This document shows positions 27,691 to 35,775 of a stretch of DNA of 64,000 nt, in pieces. Each line of letters opens with the position of its first letter. Within the stretch, counting starts at the first letter, position 1. This DNA is from Pseudomonas sp. P818 (lineage in GTDB: Bacteria; Pseudomonadota; Gammaproteobacteria; Pseudomonadales; Pseudomonadaceae). The stretch spans positions 22,006 to 86,005 of the forward strand of contig NZ_ATKM01000020.1 in NCBI RefSeq assembly GCF_000418555.1, written 5' to 3'. Position numbers and translations under genes: made by a program. The notes beneath the pieces are model-generated. The model worked only from the letters and a program-made list of their open reading frames with translations, was not told where the DNA came from and did no database searches.

Positions 27691-28962
27691 ATGAGCTATG
27701 TGATCGACCGGCGCCTCAATGGCAAGAACAAGAGCACGGTGAATCGCCAGCGCTTTTTGCGGCGTTACCGTGAACACATCAAGAAGGCGGTGGAGGAAGC
27801 CGTCAGCCGGCGCTCCATCACCGACATGGAGCACGGCGAGCAGATCAGCATTCCCGGCCGCGATATCGACGAGCCGGTGCTGCATCATGGTCGTGGCGGC
27901 AAGCAGACCATCGTTCATCCCGGCAATAAGGAATTCACCACCGGCGAACGCATTCCGCGCCCGCAAGGCGGTGGCGGCGGACGAGGCAGCGGCAAGGCGA
28001 GCAATTCCGGCGAAGGCATGGACGAGTTCGTTTTCCAGATCACCCAGGAGGAATTTCTCGACTTCATGTTCGAGGATCTGGAACTGCCCAACCTGGTCAA
28101 GCGTCACCTCACCGGCGCCGACACCTTCAAGACCGTGCGCGCGGGCATCAGCAACGAAGGCAACCCTTCGCGCATCAATATCGTGCGCACCCTGCGCTCT
28201 GCACATGCGAGGCGCATCGCCCTGTCCGGTTCCAGCCGCGCCAAACTGCGTGAAGCCAAGGCCGAGCTGGAGCGCCTGCGACGTGAAGAGCTGGATAACT
28301 TCGGCGATATCCAGGCCATGCAGGAGGAAATCGAACGGCTCAGCGCGCGCATCCACCGTGTGCCTTTCCTCGACACCTTCGACCTCAAGTACAACCTGCT
28401 GACCAAGCAGCCCAACCCCAGCTCCAAGGCGGTGATGTTCTGCCTGATGGACGTTTCCGGCTCCATGACCCAGGCCACCAAGGACGTCGCCAAGCGCTTC
28501 TTCATCCTCTTGTACCTGTTCCTCAAGCGCAATTACGACAAGATCGACGTGGTGTTCATCCGCCACCACACCAGCGCCAAGGAAGTGGACGAAGAAGAGT
28601 TCTTCTACTCCCGCGAGACCGGCGGCACCATCGTCTCCAGCGCGTTGAAGCTGATGCAGGAAGTGATGGCCGAGCGCTATCCGATCAACGAGTGGAATAT
28701 CTATGCCGCCCAGGCGTCGGACGGCGACAACTGGAACGACGACTCGCCGGTATGCCGGGATATATTGATCAACCAGATCATGCCGTTCGTGCAGTACTTC
28801 ACCTACGTCGAGATCACCCCACGTGAGCACCAGGCGCTGTGGTTCGAGTACGAACAGGTGGCCGAAGCCTTCGCAGACAGCTTCGCCCAGCAGCAACTGG
28901 TGTCCGCCGCGGACATCTACCCGGTGTTCCGCGAACTGTTCCAGCGTCGCCTGGTGAGTTGA
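27691..28962 (+). CDS. yeaH: YeaH/UPF0229 family protein with von Willebrand A-like domain
   Basis: 423 residues; the DUF444/UPF0229 family always partners with PrkA. The N-terminal half is basic with a Gly-rich stretch (GGGGGRGSG near 90). The C-terminal half contains the metal-site-like MDVSGSMTQ near residue 250 of a VWA fold, then RHHTSAKEVDEEEFFYSRETGGT. AGGGAG precedes the ATG. Molecular role unknown; acts with PrkA in the stationary-phase stress response by family knowledge. Confidence 0.92.
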   Translation: MSYVIDRRLNGKNKSTVNRQRFLRRYREHIKKAVEEAVSRRSITDMEHGEQISIPGRDIDEPVLHHGRGGKQTIVHPGNKEFTTGERIPRPQGGGGGRGSGKASNSGEGMDEFVFQITQEEFLDFMFEDLELPNLVKRHLTGADTFKTVRAGISNEGNPSRINIVRTLRSAHARRIALSGSSRAKLREAKAELERLRREELDNFGDIQAMQEEIERLSARIHRVPFLDTFDLKYNLLTKQPNPSSKAVMFCLMDVSGSMTQATKDVAKRFFILLYLFLKRNYDKIDVVFIRHHTSAKEVDEEEFFYSRETGGTIVSSALKLMQEVMAERYPINEWNIYAAQASDGDNWNDDSPVCRDILINQIMPFVQYFTYVEITPREHQALWFEYEQVAEAFADSFAQQQLVSAADIYPVFRELFQRRLVS

Positions 28963-28972
28963 GGGCCAAGCC

Positions 28973-30538
28973 ATGAATGCCAGTACGAGAAAGCGCGAGC
29001 CGATCTCCACCGGTTCGGAATGGACCTTCGATCTCATCCGCCAGTACGACAAGGAAATCGCGCGCATCGCCGAACGCTATGCGCTGGATACCTACCCCAA
29101 CCAGATCGAAGTGATTACCGCCGAGCAGATGATGGATGCCTACGCCTCGGTGGGCATGCCGCTGGGCTATCACCACTGGTCCTACGGCAAGCACTTCCTC
29201 GCCACCGAAAAAGGCTACAAGCGCGGTCAGATGGGCCTGGCCTACGAGATCGTGATCAATTCCGACCCGTGCATCGCCTATCTGATGGAGGAAAACACCA
29301 TCTGCATGCAGGCGCTGGTGATCGCCCACGCCTGCTACGGCCACAACAGCTTTTTCAAGGGCAATTACCTGTTCCGCACGTGGACCGACGCCAGCTCGAT
29401 CATCGACTACCTGGTGTTCGCCAAGCAGTACATCATGCAGTGCGAGGAGCGTTACGGCATCGACGCAGTGGAGGAACTGCTCGACTCCTGCCATGCCCTG
29501 ATGAACTACGGCGTCGACCGCTACAAGCGCCCCTACCCCATCTCCGCCGAAGAGGAGCGGCGCCGCCAGAAGGACCGCGAAGAACACCTGCAGAAGCAGA
29601 TCAACGACCTGTGGCGCACCATTCCCAGAAACGCGGACAAGGCCAGCGAGAAGGACAACAAGCGTTTCCCGGCCGAGCCGCAGGAGAACATCCTCTACTT
29701 CCTCGAGAAGCACGCCCCGCTGCTGGAGCCCTGGCAGCGCGAGGTGATCCGCATCGTGCGCAAGATCGCCCAGTACTTCTACCCGCAGCGCCAGACCCAG
29801 GTGATGAACGAAGGCTGGGCCACCTTCTGGCACTACACCCTGATGAACGACCTGTACGACGAGGGTCTGGTTACCGACGGCTTCATGATGGAGTTCCTGC
29901 AGTCGCACACCAGCGTGGTCTACCAGCCGCCGTTCGATAGCCCTTACTACAGCGGCATCAACCCCTATGCCCTGGGTTTCGCCATGTACCGCGACATCCG
30001 CCGCATCTGCGAAGAGCCCACCGAAGAAGACAAGCGCTGGTTCCCCGACATCGCCGGCAGCGACTGGCTGACCACCCTCAAGTTCGCCATGACCAGTTTC
30101 AAGGACGAGAGCTTCATCCTGCAGTTCCTCTCGCCCAAGGTGATTCGCGACTTCAAGCTGTTCGGCATCCTTGATGACGATCAAAAGGACGAGCTGCTGG
30201 TGCCGGCCATCCATGACGAATCCGGCTACCGCACCATCCGCGAGCTGCTCGCAGCGCAATACAACCTGGGCAACCGCGAACCCAACGTACAGATCTGGAA
30301 CATCGACCGCCGCGGCGACCGCTCGCTGACCCTGCGCCATCAGCAGCACGACCGCAAACCGCTGGGCGACTCCACCGGCGAGGTGCTCAAGCATCTGCAT
30401 CGGCTGTGGGGCTTCGACATCCATCTGGAGGTGTGCCAGGGCGACCAGCTGATCACCACTCAGCATGTGCCGCCACGCGGCAGCGCGGAGAGTGACAACG
30501 AATACCCGCGGCTGGACCTGGTCATTCCACCCATTTGA
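28973..30538 (+). CDS. spoVR: SpoVR/YcgB family protein
   Basis: 521 residues, about ten bases after yeaH. Conserved SpoVR features: EVITAEQMMDAYASVGMPLGYHHWSYGK near residue 40, HACYGHNSFFKGNYLF and VMNEGWATFWHYTLMN. The His/Glu pattern looks like a metal-binding helical protein. Named for spore-cortex formation in Bacillus, but this organism does not sporulate; in Pseudomonas and enterics the gene travels with prkA-yeaH. Function not defined. Confidence 0.92.
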   Translation: MNASTRKREPISTGSEWTFDLIRQYDKEIARIAERYALDTYPNQIEVITAEQMMDAYASVGMPLGYHHWSYGKHFLATEKGYKRGQMGLAYEIVINSDPCIAYLMEENTICMQALVIAHACYGHNSFFKGNYLFRTWTDASSIIDYLVFAKQYIMQCEERYGIDAVEELLDSCHALMNYGVDRYKRPYPISAEEERRRQKDREEHLQKQINDLWRTIPRNADKASEKDNKRFPAEPQENILYFLEKHAPLLEPWQREVIRIVRKIAQYFYPQRQTQVMNEGWATFWHYTLMNDLYDEGLVTDGFMMEFLQSHTSVVYQPPFDSPYYSGINPYALGFAMYRDIRRICEEPTEEDKRWFPDIAGSDWLTTLKFAMTSFKDESFILQFLSPKVIRDFKLFGILDDDQKDELLVPAIHDESGYRTIRELLAAQYNLGNREPNVQIWNIDRRGDRSLTLRHQQHDRKPLGDSTGEVLKHLHRLWGFDIHLEVCQGDQLITTQHVPPRGSAESDNEYPRLDLVIPPI

Positions 30539-30599
30539 TCGGTTGCCGGTCATGGCCAGGGGCATCAGCATCGCAGGCAGACTCCGCGAGATGCCATGC

Positions 30600-31112
30600 A
30601 TGCGCCTATTCCTTGTAATCCTACTGTGCCTGGGGCTGGCCACCTGTACCAGCCATGTCCCGCAGGCACGCATCCTCAGCCCCGCCGATGCCTCGCTGGC
30701 CGGGCGCCACAGTTTCGAACTGATCGACCCACAGGCCAGCCTGGAGGGCGACGCGCCCTTTCCCGAGCGCTATCGCCAGTTGCCGCAACTGTTGCGCCAT
30801 GGGCTGTCCACCCGCGGTTATCACGAGAGCCAGCAGCCACAGTTACGCGTCTATTACTGGCTGGCCTTGCAGGATGGTCCGCTGCTGTTCAAGGTCGACA
30901 CGCCGCCGCCCGACCCGCTCGGCCCCTACCAGGCGATCCACCGTTTGCGTGACGAAACCGGCACCTTGCGCCTGCGCCTGGCCGACCTCGACCAGCGCAT
31001 CCTCTGGGAAGGCGTGGTCAGCACAGGACTGAGCCCGGCACGCGACAGTGCCGAGCTGCTGGAGCGTGCCGTGCGAGTGTTGACCGAGCAGATTCCGCAA
31101 GCCACACCGTAG
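30600..31112 (+). CDS. Small DUF4136-like lipoprotein
   Basis: 170 residues from ATG 30600 (another in-frame ATG is at 30591). The signal MRLFLVILLCLGLATC ends in a lipobox-like LATC, so a lipidated protein is likely, though Thr at -1 is uncommon. The body (PERYRQLPQLLRHGLSTRGYH.. and LRLRLADLDQRILWEGVV) resembles DUF4136 lipoproteins. Lies after the prkA operon and before cca. The TAG stop falls within the GTAGCCCGGAT repeat. Function unknown. Confidence 0.7.
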   Translation: MRLFLVILLCLGLATCTSHVPQARILSPADASLAGRHSFELIDPQASLEGDAPFPERYRQLPQLLRHGLSTRGYHESQQPQLRVYYWLALQDGPLLFKVDTPPPDPLGPYQAIHRLRDETGTLRLRLADLDQRILWEGVVSTGLSPARDSAELLERAVRVLTEQIPQATP

Positions 31113-31167
31113 CCCGGATGCAATCCGCGGATATCCGCGCGAACGTCCCGGATTGTATCCGGGCTAC
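31109..31167. repeat. GTAGCCCGGAT inverted repeat
   Basis: GTAGCCCGGATGCAATCCG and CCCGGATTGTATCCGGGCTAC face each other around a short GC-rich centre. The first TAG is the stop codon of the upstream lipoprotein gene. A relative is at 32549-32607. Confidence 0.8.
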
Positions 31168-31217
31168 CTCCCCGTCCCGACCAGCCGCTATCCTCTGCGC
31201 TCAGCGGAGGAACACAC

Positions 31218-32447
31218 ATGCAGATTTACAAAGTCGGCGGTGCAGTGCGTGATCGCCTGCTCGGCCGTCCCGTCAGTGAAGTGGACTGGGTCGTGGTCGG
31301 CGCCAGCGCAGAGCAGATGCTGGAGCTCGGTTATCGCCCGGTTGGCGCCGATTTTCCGGTGTTCCTGCACCCGCAGACCGGTGAGGAATACGCCCTGGCG
31401 CGAACCGAGCGCAAGAGTGGCCGCGGCTATGGCGGGTTCACCTTTCATGCCAGCCCGGACGTCACGCTGGAAGACGACCTGATCCGCCGCGACCTGAGCG
31501 TCAACGCCATGGCCGAAGACGAACATGGCCGGCTGATCGATCCGTATGGCGGTCAGCAGGATCTTCAGGCCCGCCTGCTGCGCCACGTTTCCCCGGCCTT
31601 CGCCGAAGATCCGCTACGCGTACTGCGTGTTGCCCGCTTCGCCGCACGCTATGCGCCGCTGGGATTCAGCGTGGCGCCAGACACCCTCGAGCTGATGCGC
31701 CAACTGGCGGAGTCCGGTGAACTGGGCCATCTCACTGCCGAACGTAGCTGGAAGGAAATCTCCCGCGCGCTGATGGAGTCGCGCCCGGATGTTTTCATCC
31801 AGGTGCTGCGCGATTGCGGCGCGCTGGCGGCGCTGCTGCCGGAAGTGGATAAGTTGTTCGGCGTGCCGCAACCGCAGGCGCATCACCCCGAAGTCGACAC
31901 CGGCGTGCATGTAATGAGCGTGCTGCGTCAGTGCGCAGAGCATGACCAACCGCTCAACGTACGTTGGGCCTGCCTGCTGCATGATGTCGGCAAGGGGCTG
32001 ACGCCCGAGGCTGACTGGCCGCGGCATATCGCTCATGAGCACAAGGGGCTGCGCCTGATCCAGGCGATCAACGAGCGCTGCAAGGCGCCGCGCGACTGCG
32101 CCGAGCTGGCAGCGCTGGTGGGAGAGTTCCATACCCATGGCCACCGAGCACTGGAACTGCGGCCCTCGACGCTGCTGGAGTTACTGCAACGCTTCGACGT
32201 CTTCCGCCGCCCGCAACGCTTCGCCGAATTCGTCGCCGCTTGCAAGATGGATGCCCGCGGGCGCCAGGGTCTGGAACAGCGCGACTATCCACAAGCCGCT
32301 TATCTGCTGGGCGCAGCCGATGTAGCGCGGCAGGTGGCGGTCAAACCGCTACTGGAGAAGGGGCTCAAGGGTGCGGAGTTGGGCGAGGCGCTCAATCGCG
32401 AGCGTCTGCAGGCACTCAAGGCCTACAAACAGCAGCACGCCTCGTAG
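31218..32447 (+). CDS. cca: Multifunctional CCA tRNA nucleotidyltransferase
   Basis: Adds or repairs the 3' CCA of tRNAs. 409 residues. Class II polymerase head: VGGAVRDRLLGRPVSEVDWVVVG at the N-terminus with catalytic acidic residues, then RRDLSVNAMAED and the RNA-binding RVLRVARFAARY. The C-terminal HD domain (HVMSVLRQCAEH and LLHDVGKG) gives the phosphatase/phosphodiesterase activity of the long proteobacterial form. GGAGG lies eight bases before ATG. Confidence 0.96.
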   Translation: MQIYKVGGAVRDRLLGRPVSEVDWVVVGASAEQMLELGYRPVGADFPVFLHPQTGEEYALARTERKSGRGYGGFTFHASPDVTLEDDLIRRDLSVNAMAEDEHGRLIDPYGGQQDLQARLLRHVSPAFAEDPLRVLRVARFAARYAPLGFSVAPDTLELMRQLAESGELGHLTAERSWKEISRALMESRPDVFIQVLRDCGALAALLPEVDKLFGVPQPQAHHPEVDTGVHVMSVLRQCAEHDQPLNVRWACLLHDVGKGLTPEADWPRHIAHEHKGLRLIQAINERCKAPRDCAELAALVGEFHTHGHRALELRPSTLLELLQRFDVFRRPQRFAEFVAACKMDARGRQGLEQRDYPQAAYLLGAADVARQVAVKPLLEKGLKGAELGEALNRERLQALKAYKQQHAS

Positions 32448-32508
32448 GATCGGCTGGGCGGCATTCCGTTTCAGCCGCGATCATCACAGCTCCGCGGCCC
32501 GCCTTTTT

Positions 32509-32530
32509 TCGCGGATAAATCCGCTCCTAC
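32509..32530. repeat. Single REP unit
   Basis: TCGCGGATAAATCCGCTCCT + AC, identical to one arm of the REP pair at 4338-4396. Lies between the convergent cca and folK ends. Confidence 0.8.
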
Positions 32531-32548
32531 CGATCAAGTCCAGCCCGT

Positions 32549-32607
32549 GACCCGGAGGCAATCCGGGAGACAGGTGTTGCCGAGGCCCCGGATTGCATCC
32601 GGGCTAC
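32549..32607. repeat. GTAGCCCGGAT-type inverted repeat
   Basis: CCCGGAGGCAATCCGGG and CCCCGGATTGCATCCGGG face each other and end in CTAC. The CTA (TAG on the minus strand) is the stop codon of folK, as the related copy at 31109 supplies the stop of its neighbour. Confidence 0.75.
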
Positions 32608-33137
32608 GAAGAGCGCGCCTGCAACAGCTCGGCCGGCGTCAACTCGGCGCCGCGCCACTGGAAGGCGGCTGGCCATAGCTGCTGATCGATCTGCGCCGTG
32701 GACCACAGCTCTGCGAACGAACGACCATCTACCGGATGGCACACTTGCGGCGCGAGCAAGGCCAAAGGCCAGAGCACGAAGGCGTTCTTGAGAATTTCCG
32801 CACGCGGCAGAATCAGACCGTTGAAGTTGCCGACCTGCTCGCCGTACAGCAGAACATCGATATCCAGCGGCAGGCCTTTGCGGTCCGGTGCGTAGCGGCC
32901 GTTATCGGCCTCGATGAACTTCAGCCGGCGATCCAGCTCCAGCAGCGGCAGCTCGGTTTCGCCCACCACCACCAGATTGAAGAAATTGCCGCTCTTGATA
33001 CCCACCGCATGGCTTTCGAAGACCGGCGAGCAGCGCATGTCGCTGAGCAGACCAGCCAGCGCATCGAGCCCGGCACAAAGGTGAGCCTCGCGCTGCACAT
33101 TGCTGCCGAGGCCGAGAAAGACCCGAGTCAGAGACAT
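32604..33137 (-). CDS. folK: 6-hydroxymethyl-7,8-dihydropterin pyrophosphokinase
   Basis: Transfers pyrophosphate from ATP to hydroxymethyldihydropterin in folate synthesis. 177 residues, FLGLGSNVQREAHL at the N-terminus, and the signature DRKGLPLDIDVLLYG near residue 90 with LILPRAEILKNAFVLWPL. Overlaps the end of folB by ten bases, so FolB and FolK, consecutive pathway steps, are coupled. Its stop codon comes from a dispersed repeat, so the C-terminus may be slightly changed from the ancestral one. Confidence 0.94.
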   Translation of the reverse strand: MSLTRVFLGLGSNVQREAHLCAGLDALAGLLSDMRCSPVFESHAVGIKSGNFFNLVVVGETELPLLELDRRLKFIEADNGRYAPDRKGLPLDIDVLLYGEQVGNFNGLILPRAEILKNAFVLWPLALLAPQVCHPVDGRSFAELWSTAQIDQQLWPAAFQWRGAELTPAELLQARSS

Positions 33138-33484
33138 CCGCGCTCGATCTCCACACCCACGCCGCCACGTGCGGCCGGCACTGCGCCGGGCTTGGTCAGC
33201 TTCAGGCGAATCCAGGGAATGCTGAATTCATCCATCAGGAGCTGTACCAGGCGCTCGGCAAAGGTCTCGACCAGAATGAACTGCGACTCGGCGGCAAAGG
33301 CCTGGATGCGCGCGGAGACGCTGGCATAGTCGAGTGCCAGGTTGAGGTCATCACCCGCTGCGGCCGGGCGGTTGTCCCAGGCCATCTGCAGATCCAGGCG
33401 CAGGCACTGACGAATGTCGCGTTCCCAATCGTAGGCGCCGATCACCGTGTCGACTTCCAGCCCCTCGATAAATACTCTGTCCAC
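33128..33484 (-). CDS. folB: Dihydroneopterin aldolase
   Basis: Cleaves dihydroneopterin to hydroxymethyldihydropterin. 118 residues from a GTG start at 33484 with GGAGAG six bases upstream; begins MDRVFIEGLEVDTVIGAYDWER like P. aeruginosa FolB. Conserved LDYASVSARIQAF, FILVETFAERLVQLL and LTKPGAVPAARGGVGVEIER. Divergent from plsY. Confidence 0.95.
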   Translation of the reverse strand: MDRVFIEGLEVDTVIGAYDWERDIRQCLRLDLQMAWDNRPAAAGDDLNLALDYASVSARIQAFAAESQFILVETFAERLVQLLMDEFSIPWIRLKLTKPGAVPAARGGVGVEIERGCL

Positions 33485-33558
33485 CGCACTCTCCGCGCCA
33501 CGACAAGGGCGCTGCACCTCGTTAGAATCGGGCCACCCCATGCCCTGGAATGGCCACC

Positions 33559-34128
33559 ATGTTCTGGCTTCTGGCAATCCTTGCCTACCTGCTCGGTTCG
33601 TTGTCCTTCGCCATCCTGCTCAGCCGACTCGCTGGCGGGCCGGACCCGCGTGCCAGTGGCTCGGGCAACCCCGGCGCCACCAACATGTTGCGCGTGGCCG
33701 GCAAGAAGCTCGCCGTCATGACGCTGATCGGCGACCTGTTCAAGGGCCTGCTGCCGATCCTCATCGCCAAGCTGCTCGGCCTGAGCCTGCATCAGCAGGC
33801 CTGGATCGGCCTGGCGGCCGTCGTCGGCCACCTTTACCCGCTGTACTTCCGTTTTCGTGGCGGCAAGGGCGTCGCCACTGCCGCCGGCATGTTGCTCGGC
33901 CTCTATCCACCGGCCGCCCTGCTCGCGCTGGCGGCCTGGGCGCTGGTATTCCTGCTGACCCGCACCAGTTCGCTGGCATCGCTGATCGCCACACCGCTGA
34001 CGCTGCCGCTACTGGCCTGGCAACAACCGGCGGCCCTGCTGCCGGCCTGCGTACTGACCGGGCTGATCGTGTGGCGTCACCGCAGCAATCTGCGCGATCT
34101 GTTCGCCGGGCGCGAGCGGCGCTTTTAG
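33559..34128 (+). CDS. plsY: Acyl-phosphate:glycerol-3-phosphate acyltransferase
   Basis: Inner-membrane enzyme starting phospholipid synthesis. 189 residues from ATG 33559 (MFWLLAILAYLLGS), matching known N-termini; an ATG three codons upstream is possible. Five hydrophobic segments; conserved loops SGSGNPGATNMLR, GHLYPLYFRFRGGKGVAT and a C-terminal WRHRSNLRDLFAGRERRF. Divergent from folB and convergent with tsaD, the arrangement usual in Pseudomonas. Confidence 0.95.
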   Translation: MFWLLAILAYLLGSLSFAILLSRLAGGPDPRASGSGNPGATNMLRVAGKKLAVMTLIGDLFKGLLPILIAKLLGLSLHQQAWIGLAAVVGHLYPLYFRFRGGKGVATAAGMLLGLYPPAALLALAAWALVFLLTRTSSLASLIATPLTLPLLAWQQPAALLPACVLTGLIVWRHRSNLRDLFAGRERRF

Positions 34129-34148
34129 GCAACCTGTCAGAACGCAAA

Positions 34149-34170
34149 TCGCGGCTGAAGCCGCTCCTAC
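34149..34170. repeat. REP unit variant
   Basis: TCGCGGCTGAAGCCGCTCCT + AC, the GCTGAAGC variant of the REP unit at 4338 and 32509, between convergent plsY and tsaD. Confidence 0.75.
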
Positions 34171-34184
34171 AGGGTCTGGCCTCG

Positions 34185-35210
34185 TTAAATCGCCGGCAGC
34201 GACTCCATCGGCCAGCGCGCCTGCACCTTGATCGCCAGATCTTCATGCTGCCCGGCCAGCAAACGCTGGCAACCGGCATAGGCAATCATCGCGCCATTGT
34301 CGGTACAGAAACGCGGCCGCGCATAGAACACCTTGCCCTTCATCTCGCCCAGCATACGTTCCAGATGCTCGCGCAGCGCCTTGTTGGCACTCACGCCACC
34401 CGCGATCACCAGGCTGTTCAGCCCGCTCTGCTTGAGCGCACGCTTGCACTTGATGGTCAGAGTCTCAACCACCGCCTGCTGGAAGGCCAGCGCGATGTCG
34501 CGCCGGGCTTGGTCGAGGTCGTCGCCACTGTCGCGGCATTGCTGCCAGGTATTCAGAGCGAAGGTTTTCAGGCCGCTGAAACTGAAATCCAGACCCGGCC
34601 GATCGGTCATCGGCCGCGGGAAGGCGAAACGCCCCGGCGTACCCTGCTCGGCCAGCTTGGCGATCTCCGGGCCGCCGGGGTAATTCAGGCCCATCAGCTT
34701 GGCGGTCTTGTCGAAGGCTTCGCCGGCTGCATCGTCCAGCGACTCGCCGAGCAACTGGTACTGACCGATGCCATCGACCCGCACAAGTTGGGTGTGGCCG
34801 CCGGACACCAGCAGGGCGACGAACGGAAAGGCCGGCGGCTGCTCTTCCAGCATCGGCGCCAGTAGATGACCTTCCATATGGTGCACACCGACGGCCGGCA
34901 CGCCCCAGGCAAAAGCCAGCGCCTGCGCGCAGGAGGCGCCCACCAGCAGCGCCCCGACCAGGCCCGGGCCGGCCGTATAGGCCAGTGCATCGATATCGCT
35001 GGCCTGTTTGCCGGCTTCATCCAGCACCTGACGGATCAGCGGCAACATGCGTTTGACGTGATCACGCGAGGCCAACTCGGGCACCACGCCGCCATACACA
35101 CGGTGCAGGTCGATCTGGCTGAACAGGGCGTCAGCCAGCAGGCCGCGCTCGCTGTCATAGAGCGCGACGCCGGTTTCATCGCAGGAAGTTTCCAATCCCA
35201 GTACGAGCAT
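34185..35210 (-). CDS. tsaD: tRNA N6-adenosine threonylcarbamoyltransferase
   Basis: Transfers threonylcarbamoyl to A37 of ANN-reading tRNAs (t6A). 341 residues from ATG 35210 (MLVLGLETSCDETGVALYD); the longer open frame upstream has no support. ASKHA fold with the metal-binding HHMEGHLLAPM near residue 110, VSGGHTQLV and the C-terminal FCTDNGAMIAYAG. Divergent from rpsU. Confidence 0.96.
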   Translation of the reverse strand: MLVLGLETSCDETGVALYDSERGLLADALFSQIDLHRVYGGVVPELASRDHVKRMLPLIRQVLDEAGKQASDIDALAYTAGPGLVGALLVGASCAQALAFAWGVPAVGVHHMEGHLLAPMLEEQPPAFPFVALLVSGGHTQLVRVDGIGQYQLLGESLDDAAGEAFDKTAKLMGLNYPGGPEIAKLAEQGTPGRFAFPRPMTDRPGLDFSFSGLKTFALNTWQQCRDSGDDLDQARRDIALAFQQAVVETLTIKCKRALKQSGLNSLVIAGGVSANKALREHLERMLGEMKGKVFYARPRFCTDNGAMIAYAGCQRLLAGQHEDLAIKVQARWPMESLPAI

Positions 35211-35301
35211 AGAGCCTGAACCTTGGTTTGCCGCGTGGAACAAAGGCGCGCATGATAAGCGCCGCCCGGCGGAGCGACCAGCGCTTTTCGACCTAAGGGC
35301 T

Positions 35302-35330
35302 TTGCATTCCGCGCGACGAGGCGGTAACAT
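35302..35330 (+). promoter_or_regulatory. Probable rpsU promoter
   Basis: TTGCAT (35302-35307), a 17-base spacer and TAACAT (35325-35330) form a sigma-70-like promoter about 80 bases upstream of rpsU. It is the likely main promoter of the rpsU-dnaG-rpoD cluster. Confidence 0.5.
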
Positions 35331-35413
35331 CCGCAACCCTTGAAAACCGACGCATCCCGAGCCACCTGCCGGGCACGCGTTGAAACCGGTAATTAAAGAT
35401 AGGTACGACCTGG

Positions 35414-35629
35414 ATGCCAGCCGTCAAAGTTAAAGAGAACGAACCCTTCGACGTAGCCCTGCGTCGTTTCAAGCGCTCCTGCGAAAAAGCCGGTGTACTG
35501 GCTGAAGTTCGCAGCCGCGAATTCTACGAAAAGCCGACCGCTGAGCGTAAGCGCAAAGCCGCTGCCGCTGTTAAGCGTCACGCCAAGAAAGTGCAGCGCG
35601 AGCAGCGCCGCAGCGTTCGCCTGTACTAA
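35414..35629 (+). CDS. rpsU: 30S ribosomal protein S21
   Basis: 71 residues, highly basic: MPAVKVKENEPFDVALRRFK, then KSCEKAG-like and Arg/Lys-rich tail ending RRSVRLY. Needed for base-pairing of mRNA with the anti-Shine-Dalgarno. First gene of the classic rpsU-dnaG-rpoD macromolecular synthesis cluster. Two hairpins follow before dnaG. Confidence 0.98.
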   Translation: MPAVKVKENEPFDVALRRFKRSCEKAGVLAEVRSREFYEKPTAERKRKAAAAVKRHAKKVQREQRRSVRLY

Positions 35630-35649
35630 TACCGTACACGCCACGCTCG

Positions 35650-35716
35650 AATGCCCGGCTCAGGCCGGGCATTGCATTTGAAGACTCCGCCTCGCGCCTT
35701 AGCGAGTGAGCGGAGT
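35650..35716 (+). terminator. Tandem hairpins between rpsU and dnaG
   Basis: First hairpin: AATGCCCGGC/GCCGGGCATT (35650-35673). Second: ACTCCGC/GCGGAGT (35684-35716) with an inner CTCGC/GCGAG, followed by TTTTGCTTTTC. The second is a good rho-independent terminator; partial readthrough would set the high S21 to low primase ratio. Confidence 0.75.
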
Positions 35717-35775
35717 TTTTGCTTTTCTACCCATCCGTTGTCCAGCGCTTGCGCCGGGCAGTATGCTGAGCGTCT

